Part shown: piece after piece, positions 7,853 through 16,928 of the stretch | Layout: each line of letters starts with the position of its first letter | Position numbering within the stretch: position 1 is the first letter of the stretch | NCBI RefSeq assembly: GCF_900100385.1 | Contig: NZ_FNFC01000001.1 | Location: 248,001 to 312,000 of the forward strand | Length of the DNA stretch: 64,000 nucleotides | DNA from: Halovenus aranensis | GTDB taxonomy: Archaea; Halobacteriota; Halobacteria; Halobacteriales; Haloarculaceae | Reading direction: 5' to 3' | Position numbers and translations under genes: made by a program | Notes under the pieces: model-generated | The model's database searches: none | What the model was told of the DNA's origin: nothing | Seen by the model: the letters and a program-made list of their open reading frames with translations, nothing else

Positions 7853-8422
7853 TCAGCCCAAATTATTAATCGGGTTTCTTCCTTCTCTCCCTCCAAACTC
7901 TCCACCCTCACCAGTTGGGTACCAGTTCCAGTCGATGATTCCGGTTTCGTCTCCGAGGTCTGCTTCAGTGTACGGGATTTCAGGGTCAGGTGATGTACCG
8001 ATGTTTCCTGCGTCGTCGGTGCCTTCGATGATGTATCCTGCTGTGGTGAAGCCGAGTTCGCCGTTTCCACTGAGTTCAAACTCGTTTTTATAGAATACGT
8101 CGTTGTCCTGTGCTTGCTCCGGCAGGTGGCTGATATCTGTTATCTTCTGGTTTAAGCCGTAGGCGCAGCTGTATGTTTCCTGGTTTACACCGCTGCGGTC
8201 GCTGATGTTCGTGGTGATGTAGACGTCTCCGCCTTCGTACTTGTTGACTGTTTTGCTGCCGCCTTCGCTGGGTCTTTCACCGGTTTCTCCCAGCCAGCAC
8301 TCCGCATCAATCGCCAACGGTTCAGCCCAGTCCTCCTCACCTGTCGCAGAAACACTGTACGCCTTCTCCCATGCACCACCCAAACCCTCCAACTTGAATC
8401 CGACGGGGCCAGACCACCGTTT
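7853..8422 (-). pseudogene. C-terminal remnant of a secreted-type protein
   Basis: An open minus-strand frame of about 190 codons ends at 7853 and is closed by an in-frame TGA at 8423-8425. The only usable start is a TTG at 8392; translation upstream of it (GPVGFKLEGLGG) still looks like protein, so the 5' end has probably been lost. The protein is Gly/Asp/Asn/Thr-rich with many aromatic residues (YITTNISDRSGVNQETYS, GIIDWNWYPTGEGG), typical of surface or beta-rich proteins. Its codons share the A/C-ending bias of the adjacent lipoprotein gene, so both came from the same source. The 260 nt beyond (8423-8681) are GC-rich and hold no convincing gene. Confidence 0.5.
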
Positions 8423-8681
8423 TCAGCGTCGGGTGTCCGCGCTCGCTGGGGGCACCGCGTGGCGACCAGCCGCCACGTGCGTAGTTGCGGGTCGTCGGCC
8501 CGTCCCTCGCTCCTCGAAAAACGTGGGTAAAAACCGACGGCTCGGCCGGCCTCGGTGGCGGTGAAACCCCTCGCTCGGCGTCTGCTTGTGCGTCGTTTCG
8601 TTCAGGACGTGTGTCTCGCCGAGCCACAGACGATGCTGTTCGCCCAAATACCTATTGGTAAGACCAACGTATTACGTCTAT

Positions 8682-8963
8682 ATGTCTGGAACAACTACAG
8701 AAGGAAACGGAGATGACGAGATTGTCACGGTGAACTTCAAGCTCACCGAGTCGTTCCTGGACGAGATCGACGACACGTGGCAAGGACGTGGCTTCAACAG
8801 CCGGAGCGAGTTCATTCGCTACACGCTGCGCGACGCTGTGGAGTTCCCGACGTTCGACCGCGACGAACTCATCGCCCTGCTTGGGGCCGAAGAAGATGTT
8901 CGGGAGGGACAGACAATGACGGCAGACGAGGCGCGCGAGCGGTTCGGCACGGACGATGAATGA
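8682..8963 (+). CDS. Ribbon-helix-helix antitoxin (CopG/ParD type)
   Basis: 93 residues from ATG at 8682. VTVNFKLTESFLDEIDDTW is the ribbon plus first helix, and GFNSRSEFIRYTLRDAV the helix-turn region that gives the RHH DNA-binding dimer. The C-terminal part (DRDELIALLGAEED to MTADEARERFGTDDE) is the usual toxin-wrapping segment. It overlaps the start of a ParE/RelE toxin gene by eight bases, so the pair is translated together, and it probably represses its own promoter. Base composition is normal for the chromosome, unlike the island to the left. Confidence 0.88.
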   Translation: MSGTTTEGNGDDEIVTVNFKLTESFLDEIDDTWQGRGFNSRSEFIRYTLRDAVEFPTFDRDELIALLGAEEDVREGQTMTADEARERFGTDDE

Positions 8964-9240
8964 CGACGAGTGGACGTGGGAACTCTCCTCGACCGCGCAA
9001 GGCGACCTCGATGGGCTCTCGCCAGATGAACAAGAGCGGATACTCGACAAACTCGACGAAATCACGACGTCTCCGTGGCGTGAGCCGCCTGCCTACGGCG
9101 AACCACTCCAGAATAGCCCGTACAAGAAGATTCGTATCGGCGAGTTTCGGCTCTCCGTCGCCTTCCGGCAAGACGAGTGTCGAGTAGTAGTCGCCCGAAT
9201 CAAGCGTCGTGGTGGCGCGTACACGGCTGACGACGATTAA
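8956..9240 (+). CDS. RelE/ParE family toxin
   Basis: 94 residues with the family layout: WELSSTAQGDLDGLSPDEQERILDKLDEI (two N-terminal helices), then strands ending in YKKIRIGEFRLSVAFRQDECRVVVARIKRRGGAY. The RIGEFRLSV and VVVARIKRR blocks are the core beta hairpin of RelE/ParE folds. RelE members cut mRNA on the ribosome and ParE members poison gyrase; the sequence alone does not decide which. It overlaps its antitoxin by eight bases. Confidence 0.88.
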   Translation: MNDDEWTWELSSTAQGDLDGLSPDEQERILDKLDEITTSPWREPPAYGEPLQNSPYKKIRIGEFRLSVAFRQDECRVVVARIKRRGGAYTADDD

Positions 9241-9270
9241 CTGACCGACGGTACCGAGAAAAGTCCTGCG

Positions 9271-9516
9271 CTACGCGTAGGTTTCTTCGAGGTACTCGAC
9301 GATGTCGTCGCTTTCGGGCATCCCCTCGATGCCGTTGGTGTTGTCGACGAGCACCGGGACTCCGGTCTGGCCGCTCACCTTCTCGACTTCGGTCCGCTCG
9401 CTGTGGCTGCGGGGGACCATGTGAGACTCGTAATCGAGGCCGAGCTCGTCGAGTTTGTTGATTACTTTCTCGCAGTACGGACAGCCCTCAAGCTCGTAGA
9501 GTTCAAGATCTGGCAT
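9271..9516 (-). CDS. Glutaredoxin-like protein
   Basis: 81 residues from the ATG at 9516: LELYELEGCPYCEKVINKLDELGLDYES begins a thioredoxin fold with the CPYC redox centre at residues 11-14, followed by the cis-Pro loop TGVPVLVD and a C-terminal SDDIVEYLEE helix. It is a small dithiol oxidoreductase for cytoplasmic thiol chemistry; haloarchaea use gamma-glutamylcysteine rather than glutathione. The upstream 25 codons of the open frame are not conserved-looking and are excluded. It lies downstream of pyrE with 71 nt between. Confidence 0.9.
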   Translation of the reverse strand: MPDLELYELEGCPYCEKVINKLDELGLDYESHMVPRSHSERTEVEKVSGQTGVPVLVDNTNGIEGMPESDDIVEYLEETYA

Positions 9517-9587
9517 CGAGAATAGATACGAATCGGACGAATAAGAAAGGGGCGGTACTGTACAAGCATTGGGACCGCCGCGGCCGG

Positions 9588-10112
9588 TCACTCTGCGTGT
9601 TCGTCGAGCAGCTCCGAGGCCGTCAGCAGCGACTGGAGTTCGACGCCGGCGTCGGCGAGGTTCTCGCTGGCCCCTTCCTCGCGGTCGACGACCACCAGCA
9701 CGCGGTCGACGACGGCCCCGGCCTCCCGGAGTGCCTCGACGGCGTCGACGGCGCTCTGGCCCGTGGTCGCGATGTCTTCGAGCACGACGACCTCTTCGCC
9801 CTCCTCGAACTGGCCCTCGATGCGGTTGCCGGTGCCGTACTCCTTTGCCTGCTTGCGGACGATGACGTAGGGGTTGCCGGCGGCGACGCTGGTCGCGGCA
9901 GCGAGCGGCACCGCACCGAGCGCGACGCCCGCCAGTGTCTCGTCAGTGACGCGGTCGGCAAACGCCGCCGCAATCGCCTCAAGACAGTCCGGGTCCGTCT
10001 CGAAGAGGTACTTGTCGACGTAGTAGTCGCTGGTGCCGCCGTGTGACAGCTCGAACTCGCCGTATTTGACCGCGTCGACGCCACGAAGGAGGTCGATGAG
10101 CGACTCCGTCAT
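9588..10112 (-). CDS. pyrE: Orotate phosphoribosyltransferase
   Basis: 174 residues. The PRPP-binding motif [18 protein letters not shown] (about residues 108-125) and the upstream [18 protein letters not shown] loop carrying the catalytic Lys are clear; the N-terminal hood is [17 protein letters not shown]. It makes OMP from orotate and PRPP in pyrimidine synthesis. It is divergent from the phosphohexomutase gene, about 95 nt apart. pyrE is the well-known uracil marker gene in haloarchaea. Confidence 0.96.
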   Translation of the reverse strand: MTESLIDLLRGVDAVKYGEFELSHGGTSDYYVDKYLFETDPDCLEAIAAAFADRVTDETLAGVALGAVPLAAATSVAAGNPYVIVRKQAKEYGTGNRIEGQFEEGEEVVVLEDIATTGQSAVDAVEALREAGAVVDRVLVVVDREEGASENLADAGVELQSLLTASELLDEHAE

Positions 10113-10206
10113 ATCTCGGCACAGACGACCGGCGGTAATGGCTCTGGCGGTCTCCCCGGCCGAGCCCGCAAGTCACAATCACTATGACCACGGGGGACAG
10201 ACGAGT

Positions 10207-11562
10207 ATGCGAATGAACGTATTCGGGTCGAGCGGCGTCCGCGGTGTCGCGCTCGACGAGCTGACACCTGCGGATACGGTCGAACTCGCGCAGGCAGCAG
10301 GGGCTGTGTTCCGAGACCGGAACGCACGGGTCGCCGTCGGCCGCGACAGCCGTCTGACAGGGGAGCTGTTCGTCCACGCGGTCGCCAGTGGTCTGGCGAG
10401 TGTGGGCTGTGATGTCGACTGTCTGGGCGTCGTGCCGACGCCGTCGCTCCAGGCGTACTGCGAACAGGCGGGAGTTCCGGGCGTGATGGTCACCGCCTCC
10501 CACAACCCGCCGGAGTTCAACGGTATCAAGCTCATCGGTGACAACGGTGTCGAGTTGACCCGTGATACCCTCGAACGGGTCGAGAGCCACCTGGAAGCCG
10601 AGTCGGCGATGACGACCTGGGACGAGGCCGGCGAGATTCGGAGCACTGAGGGCGCAAACAGCGCGTACCGCGAGCAACTCCTCGAGGCAGTCGACCGTGA
10701 CCGTATCGCCGGGGCAGAGCTGACGGTCGCGCTCGACCCCGGCCACGGAGCCGGGTCGCTCACTAGCCCCGGCCTGTTTCGCGAACTCGGCTGTACAGTC
10801 AAAACAATCAACGCCCAGCCAGACGGACGATTCCCCGGCCGAGACCCTGAACCGGTCCAGGAGAACCTCGCCGAACTCGGCCGCCTCGTCGAGTCAGCGG
10901 GTGCCGATATCGGCATCGCCCACGACGGCGACGCAGACAGGGCCATCTTCTTCGACGAGACCGGTGCCTTCGTCGACGGCGACGCCGCACTCGCCGCGCT
11001 GACAGCCCCAGAGCTCGACGCCGGCGACACTGTTGTCTCGGCAGTCAACGCCTCACAGCGACTCGTCGACGTGACGACCGACGCCGACGCGTCACTCAGA
11101 CTGACACCAATCGGCAGCACGCATCTTATCACCGCGATTCGGGAGCTCCAGGCCGCCGGCGAGACAGTCTCGATTGCGGGCGAGGGCAACGGCGGCATCA
11201 TCTACCCCAGCTATCGCGTCGCGAGAGACGGGGCTTACACCGCTGCTAGGCTGTGTGAACTCATCGTCGAGACGCCTCTCAGCGAACTAATCGCACCCTA
11301 CGACGGGTACGCTAACGTTCGCCGGAACATCTCGTACGACACCGACGAGGAGCGCGAAGCGATGATCGACGCCATCAGCGCCGTTGCCGAGGAGGCCGAC
11401 GCCACGGTCGATACGACCGACGGCTACCGGCTCGATTACGGCGACGCGTGGGTGCTTGCCCGGCCAAGCGGGACGGAGCCAGTCATCCGCGTCTACGCAG
11501 AGGCAAGGTCCCAAGAGCGTGCCGAGACGCTCGTCGACCAGATGGCCGGTGCAATCAGCTAA
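10207..11562 (+). CDS. glmM: Phosphoglucosamine mutase-like phosphohexomutase
   Basis: 451 residues from the ATG at 10207. All four signature loops of the alpha-D-phosphohexomutase family are present: FGSSGVRG at the N-terminus, [13 protein letters not shown] with the phosphoserine, [11 protein letters not shown] binding Mg, [10 protein letters not shown] for sugar recognition and [15 protein letters not shown] for the phosphate. It interconverts hexose or hexosamine 1- and 6-phosphates for surface glycans; the exact sugar cannot be read from sequence. The stop overlaps that of the convergent tsr3 gene by four bases. Confidence 0.93.
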   Translation: MRMNVFGSSGVRGVALDELTPADTVELAQAAGAVFRDRNARVAVGRDSRLTGELFVHAVASGLASVGCDVDCLGVVPTPSLQAYCEQAGVPGVMVTASHNPPEFNGIKLIGDNGVELTRDTLERVESHLEAESAMTTWDEAGEIRSTEGANSAYREQLLEAVDRDRIAGAELTVALDPGHGAGSLTSPGLFRELGCTVKTINAQPDGRFPGRDPEPVQENLAELGRLVESAGADIGIAHDGDADRAIFFDETGAFVDGDAALAALTAPELDAGDTVVSAVNASQRLVDVTTDADASLRLTPIGSTHLITAIRELQAAGETVSIAGEGNGGIIYPSYRVARDGAYTAARLCELIVETPLSELIAPYDGYANVRRNISYDTDEEREAMIDAISAVAEEADATVDTTDGYRLDYGDAWVLARPSGTEPVIRVYAEARSQERAETLVDQMAGAIS

Positions 11563-12050
11563 TCGGCGAGATACTCGTCCTGAATTGCTATCACGTCACT
11601 CGAATCAGCACAGTCAGCGTACCGCTTCAGCGGCTCCTCGTTGAGGTCGAGAAACGTCTGTCCCCACGAGAAATGCGAGAGGACGCGCTCGGCCTGTGTG
11701 CGCTCGCCGAGGATACACAGCGCCCCGGCGAAGGCCTCGACCGTGTTCAACTGGAAGGCAGTGCCGTAGTTGATTGGGTTACTTGCGACCAGAAACGGGA
11801 GCGAGCGCTGGCTGCCCGCGAGGTCGAAGGCTTCGGCCTCGGCCGTCTCCCAGGAACAGTCGAGCGCGACGAGGCGACTCTCGTCTGAATCGGCCGGCGA
11901 GAGCGCCCGCTCGGCGAATGGGTTGAGGACGATTCCCGGCGGGGTCGCCCGCGTCGAGCGGTGTAAGGCGGCCTCGTCGAATTTCGCGAGTCGCCGGGCC
12001 GTACACTTCTCGGGGTCGTCGTTGCCCTCGTATCTGACGTGAAGCTCCAC
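11559..12050 (-). CDS. Tsr3-type rRNA aminocarboxypropyltransferase (DUF367)
   Basis: 163 residues starting at the GTG at 12050 ([23 protein letters not shown]), the usual family start; the longer GTG frame from 12074 adds eight unconserved residues. [23 protein letters not shown] and [13 protein letters not shown] match the archaeal Tsr3 family, which transfers the aminocarboxypropyl group of SAM to small-subunit rRNA during ribosome maturation. It is convergent with the mutase gene. Confidence 0.9.
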   Translation of the reverse strand: MELHVRYEGNDDPEKCTARRLAKFDEAALHRSTRATPPGIVLNPFAERALSPADSDESRLVALDCSWETAEAEAFDLAGSQRSLPFLVASNPINYGTAFQLNTVEAFAGALCILGERTQAERVLSHFSWGQTFLDLNEEPLKRYADCADSSDVIAIQDEYLAD

Positions 12051-12157
12051 ACCGCTGCTAGACAACAGCGGCACAAAAGCCGTACTGTCGACGGTCGGGA
12101 CGGTCCCTCACAGCCGGGTGGGCAGACTTTTGTGCGTCGCTGCAGATACGACAGCTA

Positions 12158-13165
12158 ATGACAACGGCTCGGATGGAGAGGGGGGCCACGCCGATTGTCG
12201 CAAATATCCTGCTGGTCGGCATCGCGCTGGTTATCGGTGTCGTTCTCATCACTGTCTCGTTTGGATTCCTCGAAGAGACGGGCGCGCCGACGCCCGAGGC
12301 GACCTTCGAGTACGAGCAGACGCCGGTCGGCCTGCAGATGACGCCCGAGGTGCTGGGGACGGACGTTATCGTCAAACTCAACAACAACGAGGTAGCGACC
12401 TTCGAGGCCGACAGCGCCGGCCAGTCGGTACTTATTCCGACCGCGCCAGACGACACTATCACAGTCATCTCTCGTGACGAGGACCGGGCGGTGCTGGTCA
12501 ACAAGGAGATAGACCGGCGTAACGAACTCGGTGACTTCATCGCCTACTACAGCTTCGACTCCGGCGGCGGCAACGTCACCGACCGCTCGGGGAACGGTAA
12601 CGAGGGAATCCGGAACGGCGGCACCGACTGGGTGAGCGACGAGGACGGTACTGCCCTGGATTTCGATGGCAGTTCTGGAACGTACGTCGACGTCGGTGAC
12701 CTCACCGTCGACGGTCCCGACCGGGTTGAGGAACTCACGGTGGCAATCAGGTACAAACACCACGGGGGGTCGGGCATTCAGAACCTCATCGAACACCAGG
12801 ACTCGAATTTCGCCTGGTTCATCGAGACCGACGGCAAACACGGCGACCCACATCAGATGGAGTGGAACGTCGGCTATAAGACAAATCCGAGTGGGAAGAT
12901 ACCCACCGGCGACATCTCTGGGGGCGAGACGACAGTGCTGGTCGGCACCTACGACGGCTCCGAGATGACCCTGTACCGAGACGGCACCAAGATTGGGTCA
13001 CGCACGTTCGAGCGCGATGTGGCGCTCGGCGAGGTGATTGTGGGTGCTGACTCGGACCCCAGTTCCGTCGGCCAGAATCTCGACGGCCGCATCTACGAAC
13101 TCCGGCTCTACTACGCCGCCTTCGACGGTGATGACGTCGAGGCAATCACGAACGCCATGTCCTGA
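12158..13165 (+). CDS. Type IV pilin-like protein fused to a LamG/concanavalin-like domain
   Basis: 335 residues. The N-terminus, MERGATPIVANILLVGIALV, is a class III (prepilin) signal with the predicted peptidase cut before Gly9, as in haloarchaeal pilins with the Pilin_N domain. A hydrophobic helix (residues 11-35) is followed by a beta domain (50-118). From residue 128, IAYYSFDSG...DRSGNGNEG to the final LDGRIYELRLYYAAFDGDDV is a LamG/jelly-roll lectin-like domain of about 200 residues with the usual GTYDGSEMTLYRDG hairpin. This suggests a surface pilin or pseudopilin that displays a carbohydrate- or protein-binding head. Confidence 0.85.
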   Translation: MTTARMERGATPIVANILLVGIALVIGVVLITVSFGFLEETGAPTPEATFEYEQTPVGLQMTPEVLGTDVIVKLNNNEVATFEADSAGQSVLIPTAPDDTITVISRDEDRAVLVNKEIDRRNELGDFIAYYSFDSGGGNVTDRSGNGNEGIRNGGTDWVSDEDGTALDFDGSSGTYVDVGDLTVDGPDRVEELTVAIRYKHHGGSGIQNLIEHQDSNFAWFIETDGKHGDPHQMEWNVGYKTNPSGKIPTGDISGGETTVLVGTYDGSEMTLYRDGTKIGSRTFERDVALGEVIVGADSDPSSVGQNLDGRIYELRLYYAAFDGDDVEAITNAMS

Positions 13166-13247
13166 TTGTCCCGGTACTACCGGCGTCGTTCCCAGTCCAC
13201 GGACCGGTGCCTGTAAAGTTAAGTAGCCAAACCGTCAACATCGGATA

Positions 13248-14603
13248 ATGGCCGAAAACGGGGAGACGGCACCGGGGTTCGACCTGCCGGCCGTCAGAGC
13301 GGGGGAGTTCGTGCGGCTCTCTCTCGACGAGCATGTCGGCGATAGCGTCGTCGTTCTCGCCTTCTATCCCGGCGATTTCGGGCCGAACTGTGACGACACT
13401 TCCTCTGGCCTGGACGACCTGGACCTCTTTGCGATGCAGAAGGATACGACTATTCTCGCAGTCTCTGGCGACAGCATCTTCAGCCACCGGGTGTTCGCTG
13501 AGGAGTACGACCTCCACATCCCGTTGCTGTCTGACGTTCACGGCGAGGTCGCCGCCGCCTACGGCGTCGCTGCCGACGACGACAGATACACCTGCAATCG
13601 GGCGGTGTTTGTCATCGACAATCGAGAACAAATCGAATACGCGTGGGTCGCAGACGATATCGAGACACAGCCACCCACCGAGGAGATACGCGCAGCCATC
13701 GAGCGTATCGGCGACGACCGGACGGCACTGGCGCGGTACCGCGTCGGTCACGCCCACCACGTCGAAGGACGACGCGCATTTACGAGCGCGATGGACGCCT
13801 ACGAGCAACGAGAGTGGATGCTCGCGAGCAGGGATTTCGCACAGGCAACCGAGGAGTTCGACGAGGCCCACGACGAGTTCAACACCGCGGTCCGGTTCTC
13901 CGACGACGAGGAGGCGACCAGATACTTCGAGCGTGCCGAACGCAAAGCCGAGGCGCTCTGGCGGGCCGCAGGCTGGCTGAACGACTCTGCGAGCGCCTTC
14001 GCAAGCGGCGAGGGGAGACGGGCCGACGAACTCAGGGAAGACGCCGAAGGACCGCTCGAAACCGCCAGAGACATCCACAAACCGCCTGCGCCTGGCGACT
14101 TCCCACCCGAGGACGACCCCGCGTCAGACCCGTCTCAGGGCGACCGCGCTCCTGAGGAAGGGGGTCTCGGCCTCGCGACGGAGGCGGACGGTCAAGGAGA
14201 GTTCGTGCCGGTCGAGGACAGCGACGCGATGGATGCGACCGCCACCGAGACGGCAGCAGCGGCAGACGATGCGACGACGCCGGACGGCGCCGGGGACGAC
14301 CCAGACGAGCCAGAACAAGCGCCTGCTGACGCCAGCGCGTCGGCCGACGACGAGACAGCGCCCGACATCGACGAGGCGGAACTCGAAGCTATCACCGCGG
14401 AACTCGAAGAGCAAAACGAATCCGGCGAGCCGGTCGACAACACCCCCTCGTCAGCCGACGACTCTGATACAGCGGCCGCCGACGACGACCCCGACGAGGA
14501 CGATATCGAACTGGAGTTGACCGACCCGACCGACGAGGACGAGGACGAAGATGATTCGCCGGACGACCTCGGCGGCGACCACGGCGTCCCCGACTCGCTG
14601 TAA
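13248..14603 (+). CDS. Peroxiredoxin-like protein with helical middle and long acidic tail
   Basis: 451 residues, about three times a normal peroxiredoxin. Residues 1-150 are an AhpC/TSA thioredoxin fold: GETAPGFDLPAV, VVVLAFYPGDFGPNC with Cys48 in the peroxidatic position, and NRAVFVIDN with the supporting Arg118; a second Cys (116) is close by. The Thr/Ser of the classical PxxxTxxC motif is Gly45 here, so peroxidase activity is uncertain. Residues 165-285 are predicted helical with many Glu/Arg. From about 300 on the chain is disordered and extremely Asp/Glu/Ala-rich. No close relative known to me has this whole architecture. Confidence 0.82.
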   Translation: MAENGETAPGFDLPAVRAGEFVRLSLDEHVGDSVVVLAFYPGDFGPNCDDTSSGLDDLDLFAMQKDTTILAVSGDSIFSHRVFAEEYDLHIPLLSDVHGEVAAAYGVAADDDRYTCNRAVFVIDNREQIEYAWVADDIETQPPTEEIRAAIERIGDDRTALARYRVGHAHHVEGRRAFTSAMDAYEQREWMLASRDFAQATEEFDEAHDEFNTAVRFSDDEEATRYFERAERKAEALWRAAGWLNDSASAFASGEGRRADELREDAEGPLETARDIHKPPAPGDFPPEDDPASDPSQGDRAPEEGGLGLATEADGQGEFVPVEDSDAMDATATETAAAADDATTPDGAGDDPDEPEQAPADASASADDETAPDIDEAELEAITAELEEQNESGEPVDNTPSSADDSDTAAADDDPDEDDIELELTDPTDEDEDEDDSPDDLGGDHGVPDSL

Positions 14604-14606
14604 GCG

Positions 14607-15989
14607 TTATTCTTTTCGCCCTGCACCGACCGCCGACTCGCCGACTGGGTCGTGACCCTCGATGCGCTCCTGACCGTTCATGTACGGCCGGAGCGCCTCT
14701 GGGACGGTGATGGTGCCGTCGTCGTTCTGGTAGTACTCCATAATCGCCACCACGACCCGGGGAAGTGCAGTTCCCGAGCCGTTGAGGGTGTGGAGGTACT
14801 CGGCAGACTCGTGGCGTTCTGGCCGGTACCGGAGGCCGGCACGGCGGGCCTGGAACGCCTCGAAGTTCGAGACGCTCGACACTTCGAGCCAGCGACCGCC
14901 TCGCTCGGGACCGTACTCCATGTCGTCGGCCGGTGCCCAGACCTCGATGTCGTATGTCTTGGCAGAGGCGAACGTCATGTCACCGCCACACAACAGCGTG
15001 ACGCGGTAGGGCAGTCCGAGCCGGTCGAGGACTTCCTCGGCCTCGCTGACGAGTTCCTTCAGGCGCTCGTCGCTGTCGTCTGGCTCGACGAAGTTGACGA
15101 GCTCGACCTTGTTGAACTGGTGTGACCGGACGATTCCTCTGGTCTCAGTGCCGTGTTCGCCGGCTTCACGCCGGAAGTTCGGGCTGTAGGCCTGGTGTTT
15201 CAGCGGCAGGTCGTCGGACAGCAGAATCTCGTCGCGGTACATGTTCGTGACCGACACCTCAGCGGTCGGACACAGCCAGAGGTCGTCGTCGTCGTACGGT
15301 TCGTCGTTGCTCTCGCCGACACGGTAGGCGTCCTCGGTGAACTTCGGGAGCTGTCCGGTGCCGGTCATCGACTCGCTGTTGACCGGAACCGGCGGGAACA
15401 CCTCGTCGTACCCCTGTTCGCGGTGTACGTCGCGCATGAACTGGATGAGTGCGTGTTCGAGTCGCGCGGCGTCGCCTTTCAGGAAGTAAAAGCCGCCGCC
15501 GGCGACTTTCGCCCCGCGCTCGAAGTCGAGCAACTCCAGGTCCTCGCCGATGTCGTAGTGTGGCCGTACGTCCTCCGGGAACGCGCGGGTATCATCGAAA
15601 CCACACCGTCGCACTTCCTCGTTGTCGAGTTCGCCATCGCCCGGCGGAACGTCGTCTTGTGGGACGTTCGGCACTTCGAGCAGGCGGGTTTCGAGTTCCG
15701 CTTCGAGTTCGTCTGCGCGCTGTTCTATCTCTTCGAGTTCGGCTTTGAGTTCTTGGGAGCGCTCGATTGCCGCCTGCGCCGCCTCCTCGTCGCCCTCGCG
15801 TTTGAGCTCGCCAATCTTGCTCGACACCTCGTTGCGCTCTTGACGGAGGTCGTCGCCCTCGGATTTCAGCGCGCGCCACCGCTCGTCGAGGTCGAGAATC
15901 TCGTCGACGTCGATGCCATCCGTGCCGCGAAGTGCCAGCCCTTCCCGGACCACATCGGGGTTCTCGCGGACGAACTGCCGTGATAACAT
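14607..15989 (-). CDS. serS: Seryl-tRNA synthetase
   Basis: 460 residues from ATG at 15989. The N-terminal coiled-coil arm (residues 30-105, WRALKSEGDDLRQERNEVSSKIGEL) binds the long variable arm of tRNA-Ser. Class II motifs follow: motif 2 FRREAGEHGTETRGIVRSHQFNKVEL and motif 3 NGSGTALPRVVVAIMEYYQ. It is the common bacterial/eukaryal type SerRS, not the rare methanogen type. The stop lies four bases from that of the convergent peroxiredoxin-like gene. Confidence 0.97.
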   Translation of the reverse strand: MLSRQFVRENPDVVREGLALRGTDGIDVDEILDLDERWRALKSEGDDLRQERNEVSSKIGELKREGDEEAAQAAIERSQELKAELEEIEQRADELEAELETRLLEVPNVPQDDVPPGDGELDNEEVRRCGFDDTRAFPEDVRPHYDIGEDLELLDFERGAKVAGGGFYFLKGDAARLEHALIQFMRDVHREQGYDEVFPPVPVNSESMTGTGQLPKFTEDAYRVGESNDEPYDDDDLWLCPTAEVSVTNMYRDEILLSDDLPLKHQAYSPNFRREAGEHGTETRGIVRSHQFNKVELVNFVEPDDSDERLKELVSEAEEVLDRLGLPYRVTLLCGGDMTFASAKTYDIEVWAPADDMEYGPERGGRWLEVSSVSNFEAFQARRAGLRYRPERHESAEYLHTLNGSGTALPRVVVAIMEYYQNDDGTITVPEALRPYMNGQERIEGHDPVGESAVGAGRKE

Positions 15990-16077
15990 AGATGGTGTTT
16001 CTCGGGCATCTCGCAAAACCATGTCGTTTGTCGCCCGCTGTCGGAACCACTATACACGCCCGCCGACAGCACAGCGT

Positions 16078-16515
16078 ATGGGATTGCTGGGACGGCTCGG
16101 AGACAGGCCGCCGCGGGTCGGACTGTTCGTCGACGGCCCGAACGTCTTCCGCGACGAGTTCGACGTCGATCTCGACGACCTGCGGGAACTGGCCGCCGAC
16201 GAGGGCCGACGGACGATGACTCGTCTCTATCTCGACGAACACGCGACGCCGAAGCTGGTCCAGGCCGCAGAAGCACGAGGGTTCGCGGTCGTGACGACCA
16301 GCGGCGACGTGGATGTTCGACTCGCTGTCGACGCGACTGCCGCCGCTGTCGATGATAGCATCGACGTGCTGGTCGTCGTTTCACGAGACACAGACTTCAA
16401 GCCGGCACTCGAACAGGCGGCGGCCGCCGGCGTCGAGACCGTTGCCGTCGCTCCGGGGTCATACGGCCGGTCGGACGCGCTCAAAAACAGCGCACAGCGA
16501 TCGATGACGCTCTGA
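16078..16515 (+). CDS. NYN-domain (PIN-like) protein
   Basis: 145 residues from ATG at 16078. RVGLFVDGPNVFRDEFDVDLDDL opens the NYN fold with its first acidic residue, VVTTSGDVDVRLAVDATAAA gives the second cluster, and LVVVSRDTDFKPALEQA the third, so the acidic nuclease centre appears complete. Family members (TIGR00288/DUF88) are putative RNA-processing nucleases. It is divergent from serS, with about 90 nt between starts. Confidence 0.88.
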   Translation: MGLLGRLGDRPPRVGLFVDGPNVFRDEFDVDLDDLRELAADEGRRTMTRLYLDEHATPKLVQAAEARGFAVVTTSGDVDVRLAVDATAAAVDDSIDVLVVVSRDTDFKPALEQAAAAGVETVAVAPGSYGRSDALKNSAQRSMTL

Positions 16516-16533
16516 CCGTCTGTCGGAGCGGCG

Positions 16534-16833
16534 CTACGATTGTCCGACGTTGAAGCCCTTATCGCGGAGGAAATCCTCGACGCGGCCCGTGTGGTTTCCC
16601 TGAAGTTCTATCTGCCCGTCGTCGACAGTACCCCCACAGGCGAACTTGGACTTCAGGTCCGAGGACAGGCTGTCCATGTCGACGTCGCTGGGGTCGAATC
16701 CTTCGATAATCGTTACCTCTTTTCCGTAGCGGCGCTCGTCGATGCGGACGGTGATTTCCTGGGAGTCTTTGGCGACGTCTTCACAGACACAAAGCTCCTC
16801 GGGCAGCCCACACGTCGAGCAGACTTCCGACAT
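16534..16833 (-). CDS. Translation initiation factor 1 (eIF1/SUI1 family)
   Basis: 99 residues from ATG at 16833. A short zinc-ribbon-like lead [15 protein letters not shown] precedes the SUI1 fold: [42 protein letters not shown] and [10 protein letters not shown]. It helps select start codons on the small ribosomal subunit. A TATA element 28 nt upstream (16854-16867) supports this start and a leaderless transcript; the longer open frame is not used. Confidence 0.95.
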   Translation of the reverse strand: MSEVCSTCGLPEELCVCEDVAKDSQEITVRIDERRYGKEVTIIEGFDPSDVDMDSLSSDLKSKFACGGTVDDGQIELQGNHTGRVEDFLRDKGFNVGQS

Positions 16834-16853
16834 TACAGGCTCGACGTACGAAA

Positions 16854-16867
16854 GCGATATACTAAAC
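16854..16867 (-). promoter_or_regulatory. TATA box of the eIF1 gene
   Basis: Minus strand GTTTAGTATATCGC, centred 28 nt before the ATG at 16833, fits a leaderless promoter and fixes the start. Confidence 0.55.
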
Positions 16868-16928
16868 ACTGTCGGGACGACCGCCACACAGGGCGAATTA
16901 TCGCCAGCCGTCGCCCTGTCGTTGCGTT

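Noticed and set aside
8423-8681. Frames in the GC-rich spacer between the island and the antitoxin gene
   Set aside because: Arg/His/Pro-rich translations without a motif; no usable start context.
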